Below, in pieces: positions 54,745 through 59,793 of a stretch of DNA of 59,793 nucleotides. The notes beneath the pieces were generated by a model. That model made no database searches. It saw only the letters and a program-made list of their open reading frames with translations, and had not been told where the DNA came from. Made by a program: the position numbers and the translations under genes. Where the stretch lies: assembly GCA_020062665.1 (NCBI GenBank), contig JAGUVW010000064.1, positions 1 to 59,793 of the forward strand, written 5' to 3'. Source of the DNA: Pseudomonadales bacterium. Lineage in GTDB: Bacteria; Pseudomonadota; Gammaproteobacteria; Pseudomonadales; Ketobacteraceae. Within the stretch, counting starts at the first letter, position 1. Each line of letters opens with the position of its first letter.

Positions 54745-55911
54745 ATGTCTGCAGACGTTCAACAAAACGCTCCCCGCATCTGGGTTACCACCCTTCTGTT
54801 CAGCCTCACCTTCATCATCGCCGTCACAGCCGTTCCGCTTTACGGATTCCTGGTGGGCTACAGCCTGACGCAGTGGGTTCTTTTCGTCGTCTTCCTGGCC
54901 TTCTGCGGCTTTTCCATCACCGCCGGCTATCACCGCCTGTGGTCACACCGTGCCTATGATGGCAATGTCGTGGTACGCGCATTCTTTGCTTTCTGGGGCG
55001 CCTGTGCGCTGCAGAACAGCATCCTGATCTGGGGCTCCGGCCACCGCCGTCACCACCGCCACGTGGATGACAATGATAAAGACCCCTACTCCATCAATCG
55101 CGGTTTCTGGTACGCCCACATCGGCTGGATGCTGCGCAACTATCCCAGCGGCGAAGTGGATCTTTCCAACGCCCAGGATCTGCAGCGCGATCCCATTGTC
55201 ATGTTCCAGCACAAGTACTATGTGCCGCTGGTGCTGTTCAGCAATATCGCCCTGCCCGCCCTGATTGGCTTGGCGATCGGCGATGTGATCGGCACTTTGT
55301 TGCTGGTGGGCGTGCTGCGCCTGGTCGTCAGCCATCACGTGACCTTCTTCATCAACAGTCTGTGCCACATGTGGGGCAATCAGCCTTACACCAACACCAA
55401 TACCGCCCGCGACAACTTCTTTCTGGCCCTGGTGACTTATGGCGAGGGCTACCACAACTTCCACCACTACTTCCAGACCGACTACCGCAACGGTGTGCGC
55501 TGGTGGCAGTTCGACCCCACCAAGTGGCTGATCAACGTGCTGTCCTGGGTTGGCATGGCCAGCAACCTGCGCCGTGTTCCCGACTTCAAGATTCAGGAAG
55601 CCCTGGTGCACATGCAGTTTGAAAAAGCCAAGGATCAGCTCAAGCGCATTCACCTGCCCAACATGGAAGCGTGGAAAGAAACCCTGGAAGCCGAATATCA
55701 GCAATTCACCAAAACCCTGGCCGACTGGAAGCAGCTGCGCGCCGAATGGTATGAGCAGAAGCGTCAGGAGTTTGCGGAAAAGAAGCAGGAGCTGCAGGAA
55801 AAATGGCACCGTGCCGCTGCCCGCACCCGCTTCAAGGAAATGGAGTACATGCTGAAGATGCAGCGCAAGCGGCTGCAGATGCTGAACCTGAATTTCGCTG
55901 CAGCCACCTGA
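54745..55911 (+). CDS. Acyl-CoA (delta-9 type) fatty acid desaturase
   Basis: 388 residues. The membrane di-iron enzyme introduces a cis double bond in fatty acyl chains. The three histidine boxes are HRLWSHR, HRRHH (in GSGHRRHHRHVDD) and HNFHH (in EGYHNFHHYF). Hydrophobic segments flank them (about 12-60, 165-200). The C-terminal tail (about 275-388) is a long charged coiled coil (EWYEQKRQEFAEKKQELQEK) that is unusual for the family core. The ATG at 54745 has AAAGG just upstream; a TTG five codons earlier is less likely. Confidence 0.9.
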   Translation: MSADVQQNAPRIWVTTLLFSLTFIIAVTAVPLYGFLVGYSLTQWVLFVVFLAFCGFSITAGYHRLWSHRAYDGNVVVRAFFAFWGACALQNSILIWGSGHRRHHRHVDDNDKDPYSINRGFWYAHIGWMLRNYPSGEVDLSNAQDLQRDPIVMFQHKYYVPLVLFSNIALPALIGLAIGDVIGTLLLVGVLRLVVSHHVTFFINSLCHMWGNQPYTNTNTARDNFFLALVTYGEGYHNFHHYFQTDYRNGVRWWQFDPTKWLINVLSWVGMASNLRRVPDFKIQEALVHMQFEKAKDQLKRIHLPNMEAWKETLEAEYQQFTKTLADWKQLRAEWYEQKRQEFAEKKQELQEKWHRAAARTRFKEMEYMLKMQRKRLQMLNLNFAAAT

Positions 55912-55933
55912 TCGGTAACTTGCAGGACAAAGC

Positions 55934-55962
55934 AAAAGGGCCTCTCTCAGAGGCCCTTTTTC
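55934..55962. terminator. Bidirectional terminator between desaturase and FHA genes
   Basis: AAAAGGGCCTCT pairs with AGAGGCCCTTTT, with A and T runs on both sides, so it can end transcription from either convergent gene. Confidence 0.9.
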
Positions 55963-55968
55963 GTTGCG

Positions 55969-56430
55969 TCAGGAAGCGCGATGAAACCAGCGCGACCACC
56001 AGGAAGAATGAGCATCCTCTTCCGACAATTCTTCCGTCACCTGACCGGCAACAAACACCAGTTCATGCCGCCCGACTCTCAGCCGGTCACCACTATCAAT
56101 GACTGCGGTTTCAACCGGCTCTTCATTGACGAAGAACCCCCAGCAGTCCTTATGGCAGGACACCAGCCACTCATCACCAATGCGCTCGATAATCAAATGA
56201 GACGGATGCAGGGTGCCGTCCGTAACGGTGAAGTCCGCCCCCTTGCCTGAACCAAAATACCAGCGCAACTGGCCCCGCTTGGGCTTCAGCACCAGCTCCA
56301 GGCCTCTCAGCGGCGCGGACAAAATCACGAATCGCGCAAACTCGGCAGGCTGCAGCGAACCCTGTGGGCACGCACGAACCGCAGAAGTCTTGTTCAGAAC
56401 AACAACATTGTCGGAAGCCGTGGAAGACAT
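55969..56430 (-). CDS. Degenerate FHA-domain protein
   Basis: 153 residues. A forkhead-associated fold is likely (about 50-130). Landmarks align: YFGSGKGADFTVTDG at the GR-type position, the conserved HPSHLII, FFVNEEPV for the NGTFVNG strand and DSGDRLRVGRHEL. The phosphothreonine-binding GR is GS and the S-R/NG residues are not kept, so phosphopeptide binding may be lost. No kinase or secretion gene is next to it. GGAGA precedes the ATG at a suitable distance. It is the last chromosomal gene before the integrated element. Confidence 0.7.
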   Translation of the reverse strand: MSSTASDNVVVLNKTSAVRACPQGSLQPAEFARFVILSAPLRGLELVLKPKRGQLRWYFGSGKGADFTVTDGTLHPSHLIIERIGDEWLVSCHKDCWGFFVNEEPVETAVIDSGDRLRVGRHELVFVAGQVTEELSEEDAHSSWWSRWFHRAS

Positions 56431-56582
56431 GCCGTCTCCTCCGTGAGAACAATTGAGAGTACTGCACGGCGCAAATTATCTAACTATAAGCCGCTACGGA
56501 AACAGCGATTTAATTCACAATACAAACCGGGCAAAACGCTGACTGACTCCGGCCAGAAGCAGACAGTCCAATTTCAGGCAAC

Positions 56583-56616
56583 AAAAAAGCCGGTTAGTGT
56601 CTGCTAACCGGCTTTT
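56583..56616 (-). terminator. Terminator of the tRNA-Pro locus
   Basis: GCCGGTTAG pairs with CTAACCGGC around a six-base loop. On the minus strand it is followed by six T. It lies just past the tRNA 3' end and so is the terminator of the original tRNA gene. Confidence 0.85.
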
Positions 56617-56628
56617 CCTTGGGGAATC

Positions 56629-56675
56629 TGGTCGGGACGGAAGGATTTGAACCTTCTACCCCTTGCACCCCATGC
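56629..56675 (-). repeat. attL: displaced 3' fragment of tRNA-Pro(GGG)
   Basis: On the minus strand the sequence runs from the anticodon loop (ATGGGGT, anticodon GGG) through the 3' anticodon stem GCAAG, variable loop GGGTA, T arm GAAGG-TTCAAAT-CCTTC, acceptor CGTCCCG and discriminator A to CCA. Upstream of the loop only the next two bases fit a tRNA stem; there is no D arm or 5' acceptor strand. Such a fragment is what remains at the distal end when an element integrates into a tRNA 3' half. The intact gene should lie at the other end of the element, beyond the window. Confidence 0.85.
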
Positions 56676-56705
56676 GATTAAATACTGTATCTTGTTGATT
56701 TTCCT

Positions 56706-56778
56706 TGGACGATTCTGGACGATAAAAAGTGTAGTTATTTCAATACACTTAGGCTATTTTATTGTCCAGAACAGTCCA
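56706..56778. repeat. Imperfect 22-base inverted repeat near the integrase
   Basis: The left arm (56706-56727) and right arm (56757-56778) match as inverted repeats at 19 of 22 positions. The left arm also holds two TGGACGAT direct repeats. The interval contains a short inner stem (AGTGTA/TACACT). The placement between att and int suits integrase arm-type or excisionase sites. Confidence 0.6.
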
Positions 56779-56808
56779 ACCAGATACAGGGACAGCCGCC
56801 CGATCCGG

Positions 56809-56829
56809 TGGGGCAAAAGTGGGGCAAAA
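56809..56829 (+). repeat. Direct repeat TGGGGCAAAA
   Basis: Two copies of the ten-base sequence with one base between them lie 35 bases before the integrase start. Their role is unknown; binding of the integrase or of a regulator is possible. Confidence 0.5.
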
Positions 56830-56863
56830 AGCGGATTATCCAATTAAGCGCAAGGGGTAGCCA

Positions 56864-58534
56864 ATGTCAGAACTGACCGCAAAGCACTTGGAAGCACTCA
56901 CCGCCGCCGATGATGGGCGCACGCTATCAGATGGTGACAACCTGATAGGCAAGGTGAAAGCTACCCCAAGGGGCGTATCCGTGGCGTTCTACTACCGCTA
57001 CGAGTGGCAGGGCAAACAAAAAGACCTTCCGTGTGGATCGTGGCCCAGAAAGGCCATGGCCAAGATCAGGCAAGAGCGCGACCAAGCCACCAAACTGCTG
57101 GACAAGGGGATAGACCCAGGCGCCCGAAAGCTGACAGCCAAACGACTGGAAGCACTCACCGAAGACGATGACGGCAGGACACTGAGAGAAGACGGCGGAC
57201 TGGTGGGCCGTGTCCGTGCTGGTGCGAAGGGCGTTACCGTGCTGTTCCGATATGAATTCAAGCTGGACGGCAAGAAGCATGACCACCGTCTTGGTTCATG
57301 GCCAAAAACATCATTGGCCGACATTCGAGCCGAACGGGATCAAGTGAAGGCGACCACGGCCAAAGGAATCAATCCCACTGCCGCCAAGAAGGCCGCCCGG
57401 ATCGAGGCCCAAGAGGCGGTAGCAGCAACCATAGCCCGCGCCGAGCGCCAGAAGGAAGAAAACCTGACCGTGGCCGACCTCTTAGACGAATGGCTAAGGG
57501 ACGGAGTAGCCCGACAGGACGGTAACGCCGAGCTGCGCCGGAGCTTCAACAAGGATGTGTTGCCGGTGATCGGTAAGAAGCCGATCCGAGAGCTGACCGA
57601 GAAAGACCTGCTGGCCGTTCTGCGCAAGGTACGGGCACGCGGTCTGAACCGCGCCGTGGTGGTGCTGAACAACGACATAGGCCAGATGCTGCATTGGGCC
57701 GAAAAGCGCAAGCCCTGGCGCGGCCTGATGGTGGACGGCAACCCCGCCGACCTGGTGGACGTGAAAAAGCTGCTGGATCACGACTACCAAGAAGAACGCG
57801 ACCGGGTGCTGTCTGCTGATGAAGTCAGGGAACTGCGCGACATATTCGCCCGCCTCGAATACGACTATGCCGCCCTGCCCGCTGGCCAAAAATATTCAGG
57901 CATCCGCCCGGTGAACGTCCGCGTTCAATGTGCTGTGTGGGTCTGCCTTGGAACGCTTTGCCGGATCGGTGAATTGCTCAAGGCCGAGTGGCAGCACATT
58001 GACTTGGGAGCAGGCACCTGGATCATTCCCGCTGAAAACACGAAAGGCCACAAGGGCAGGCGGCAGGATCACCACGTCTTTCTGTCACCGTTCGTGGTGA
58101 AGCAATTCAGGAAGCTGCACAGCGAAACCGGACGCACGCCTTACTGCTTCCCCAGCAAGGACGAAAAAAGCCACGTCTGCACCAAGACAGTCAGTAAGCT
58201 GATCGGTGACCGGCAGGCGCGATTCAAAAACCGGAGCAAACCGCTATCAGGGCGCCACCATGATGATTCGCTGGTGTTGAGCAACGGCACTACCGGCGAG
58301 TGGACACCGCACGACCTGAGACGAACGGGCGCCACCTGGATGCAGGAATTGGGGGTGACGCTGGATATTATCGACCGGTGCCAAAACCATGTGATCGGTG
58401 GCAGCAAGGTTCGCCGCCACTACCTGCACCACGACTACCGGCAGGAAAAAACCGAGGCGTGGCGGAAGCTGGGAGAACGCATAGAAGCGATATTGAACGC
58501 TGACAACGTGGTGCCGATGCGGAGGGCAAAATGA
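56864..58534 (+). CDS. Tyrosine-recombinase integrase with a duplicated N-terminal arm-binding domain
   Basis: 556 residues, longer than the usual 400. The N terminus holds two similar blocks of about 85 residues: LTAKHLEALTAADDGRTL (4 to about 87) and LTAKRLEALTEDDDGRTL (90 to about 171). Each ends with GSWP and a RxERDQ stretch and resembles the DUF4102-type arm-binding domain. A core-binding part (about 190-300) and the catalytic part (about 310-556) follow. Catalytic residues seen are the Arg of LCRIGEL, a Lys in NTKGHKGR, the HDLRR motif, His in CQNH and the nucleophile Tyr of RRHYLHHDY. It lies beside the tRNA-Pro fragment and should insert the element there. The next gene overlaps it by four bases. 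Confidence 0.93.
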   Translation: MSELTAKHLEALTAADDGRTLSDGDNLIGKVKATPRGVSVAFYYRYEWQGKQKDLPCGSWPRKAMAKIRQERDQATKLLDKGIDPGARKLTAKRLEALTEDDDGRTLREDGGLVGRVRAGAKGVTVLFRYEFKLDGKKHDHRLGSWPKTSLADIRAERDQVKATTAKGINPTAAKKAARIEAQEAVAATIARAERQKEENLTVADLLDEWLRDGVARQDGNAELRRSFNKDVLPVIGKKPIRELTEKDLLAVLRKVRARGLNRAVVVLNNDIGQMLHWAEKRKPWRGLMVDGNPADLVDVKKLLDHDYQEERDRVLSADEVRELRDIFARLEYDYAALPAGQKYSGIRPVNVRVQCAVWVCLGTLCRIGELLKAEWQHIDLGAGTWIIPAENTKGHKGRRQDHHVFLSPFVVKQFRKLHSETGRTPYCFPSKDEKSHVCTKTVSKLIGDRQARFKNRSKPLSGRHHDDSLVLSNGTTGEWTPHDLRRTGATWMQELGVTLDIIDRCQNHVIGGSKVRRHYLHHDYRQEKTEAWRKLGERIEAILNADNVVPMRRAK

Positions 58535-59259
58535 TTAATTTCGAATTTTCAGCATGGGTGAATCAATCAGTAAGAAAATTGCATCTTGAGCAAATCGAAC
58601 ACGAGAAAAAAAACGCTTTCAAATACTCCATTGCCGAACCAATGGGCGTATTGCTGCAAAACGAAGCCATGAAAGATGTCTGGAAAAAGCTGCTGAAAGA
58701 GCTGATAAAACAGGGAAGCGAGCACGCAACACACGTTCATGTGTATTCGATAATTGCAAGCGGGATTGCGTCTGCCAACCAACTGACGAGCAGCGAACAA
58801 TGGTTCCGGATTCGAATGTCCAAGGAAGAAAAAGACGATTTCATCAAAGACAATATGAACAAGTTGGAGCAGGTTAAAAGGAATCTCAAGAAAATCGGAT
58901 ACACAAGAATTCCGAGAATGCGAGGCGATGCAGAGGACTACACAAGATCAGCGCTTGATACCTTTGACCGCTTCGGTGTGATTTCGGACACCAAAAATTT
59001 GGAAAGCGACATTCATATTTACGCTTTTGCGAATCACTTCATGAGGCAATTCCCAACCAATCATAAAACGCAAAATGGCAAGTACCGGCTTGTACTGATG
59101 GAAGAGGTAGCCATCATTGTTTCAGTCTTGTTTGATCGGCGTTGCGACGCAAAGGCAGCAACCAAGGCTTACAAGAAGGCTGAAAAGGCTTTCACCCTAA
59201 AGCCCGCCCAATGGGCAATGCAAAGATGGCCGCAATACGACCAAAAACGGAAAAATTGA
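58531..59259 (+). CDS. Element-borne hypothetical protein
   Basis: 242 residues; not recognised. It overlaps the integrase stop by four bases and so is translationally coupled. The protein is basic and mostly helical, with no signal peptide or membrane segment. The codon use is clearly more A/T-rich than the window average, as expected of acquired DNA. Segments such as RRCDAKAATKAYKKAEKAFT at the C terminus look nucleic-acid-binding by charge only. It may be a cargo gene or serve the element itself. Confidence 0.7.
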   Translation: MINFEFSAWVNQSVRKLHLEQIEHEKKNAFKYSIAEPMGVLLQNEAMKDVWKKLLKELIKQGSEHATHVHVYSIIASGIASANQLTSSEQWFRIRMSKEEKDDFIKDNMNKLEQVKRNLKKIGYTRIPRMRGDAEDYTRSALDTFDRFGVISDTKNLESDIHIYAFANHFMRQFPTNHKTQNGKYRLVLMEEVAIIVSVLFDRRCDAKAATKAYKKAEKAFTLKPAQWAMQRWPQYDQKRKN

Positions 59260-59358
59260 CTACCCATTTTTTACCCCAAAAAACTGAAAAAACGGGGCAA
59301 AGGCACCCCTAAAACCGCACATATTATAAGAACCGTCCAATGCAAAACAACGCAATCC

Positions 59359-59388
59359 GGGCGGCCACTGTTGGACAGCATGCCGCCC
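59359..59388. promoter_or_regulatory. Inverted repeat before alpA
   Basis: GGGCGGC pairs with GCCGCCC across 16 bases, about 20 bases before the alpA start. It could be an operator or a translation-control hairpin. The 148 bases between the unknown gene and alpA hold no other clear feature. Confidence 0.35.
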
Positions 59389-59407
59389 AATGTTCCGGAG
59401 ACGGCAA

Positions 59408-59617
59408 ATGTCAGCAACGATCCAAGCACCAACCCGCCACATTCTGCGCATGCCTGCACTGGTCGAAAAAACCGGGCTGGCTCGATCAACGCTCTACCTT
59501 CTGATCCAACGTGGTGAATTCCCGAAGCCCCGCAAAATCACCGGATCGAGAACTTCCGGCTGGGATTCCTTGGAAGTCCAAGCCTGGATTGACGCCCGCC
59601 TTGGGGGCGCCGCCTGA
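59408..59617 (+). CDS. AlpA-family regulator (putative excisionase control)
   Basis: 69 residues. A MerR-like winged helix is visible: MPALVEKTGLARSTLYLLIQ, then GEFPKPRKITGSRTSGWDS and the LEVQAWIDARL tail, which fits AlpA proteins of integrative elements. AlpA-type proteins usually switch on excision or downstream element genes. A longer in-frame ATG at 59390 exists, but the Shine-Dalgarno (GGAG, 59397-59400) suits 59408. Its stop overlaps the next gene by one base. Confidence 0.88.
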   Translation: MSATIQAPTRHILRMPALVEKTGLARSTLYLLIQRGEFPKPRKITGSRTSGWDSLEVQAWIDARLGGAA

Positions 59618-59793
59618 TGACAGCCGCGCATTCTCACCCCCAAAAACAGGGAAGCCCCGCACCGGCTGGCACCGGGCGAGGCTTCAAACGTAATAACTCA
59701 CTGCGCCCCCATGATACCAAACCGCAACCGCCGTTTGCCAACTGGCTGCGAAGTCAGAACCGAGTGCTTCTGTTTGCAGGTGGCCATGCCTGC
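59617..59793 (+). CDS. Start of an element gene, cut by the window edge
   Basis: Partial gene: 59 codons in frame to the last base. The ATG (59617) shares one base with the alpA stop, which suggests coupling. The protein begins MTAAHSHPQKQGSPAPAGTG and continues with a basic, proline-rich stretch to FANWLRSQNRVLLFAGGHAC. In similar elements the gene after alpA is often a replication or primase protein, but nothing here proves it. Confidence 0.55.
   Translation, partial: MTAAHSHPQKQGSPAPAGTGRGFKRNNSLRPHDTKPQPPFANWLRSQNRVLLFAGGHAC

Noticed and set aside
56629-56712. Intact tRNA-Pro gene
   Set aside because: Only the 3' part from the anticodon loop on can be folded; D arm and 5' acceptor strand are missing.

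Overview
The window is a stretch of gammaproteobacterial chromosome. The flagellar/chemotaxis gene order (flhA-flhF-fleN-fliA-cheY-cheZ-cheA-cheB), the 180-kDa-type NAD-glutamate dehydrogenase GdhB, ribosome modulation factor RMF, the fused methyltransferase RlmKL and a complete acyclic-terpene (Atu) cluster all point to Pseudomonadales or a neighbouring marine, lipid-degrading lineage. Species cannot be fixed from the sequence alone. Genes are densely packed, and most carry little DNA between them.

Layout. (1) 1-9500, minus strand: the flagellar number/placement and chemotaxis operon, led by a good sigma-54-type promoter before flhA; cheB runs off the left edge. (2) 9500-14700: mixed small genes (RNA cyclic phosphodiesterase ThpR, OmpW, a DUF1499 lipoprotein, CheV, an EAL-HDOD signalling protein, TatD). 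(3) 14700-23250: poorly characterised envelope or scaffold genes: a CxxC redox protein coupled to a 1369-residue membrane protein that looks internally duplicated, a DUF5610-like protein, and two convergent coiled-coil proteins. (4) 23300-32400: RlmKL, RMF, PyrD, a DUF2835 protein and GdhB. (5) 32500-37800: a coupled pair made of a hybrid histidine kinase that lacks its phospho-acceptor histidine and a REC-PAS-GGDEF-EAL regulator with a ruined EAL domain, then a secreted or anchored unknown protein. (6) 37800-48000: two TetR regulators and the plus-strand atu operon (atuA, SDR, atuC, atuD, atuE, atuF), with a clean operator palindrome lying inside the likely atuA promoter. (7) 48000-56450: a lipid-flavoured group (FATP-type acyl-CoA synthetase, orphan Xre/MbcA-like protein, nitronate monooxygenase family protein, serine hydrolase, phasin-like protein, acyl-CoA desaturase, degenerate FHA protein). 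(8) 56629 to the right edge: the left end of an integrated element. A displaced 3' fragment of tRNA-Pro(GGG) marks the junction. It is followed by a tyrosine integrase with a duplicated arm-binding domain, an unknown AT-richer gene, an AlpA-like regulator and the start of a further gene cut by the window edge.

How it works together. Region 1 sets flagellar number and polar placement and connects receptors to the motor; CheV adds a second receptor coupling protein. The atu operon should carry citronellyl/geranyl-type branched acyl-CoAs through dehydrogenation, biotin-dependent carboxylation and hydration under a TetR repressor. The neighbouring ligase, desaturase, hydrolase and phasin-like genes suit a cell that handles fatty acids and storage lipids. 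No CRISPR array, rRNA, transposase or intact tRNA was seen.
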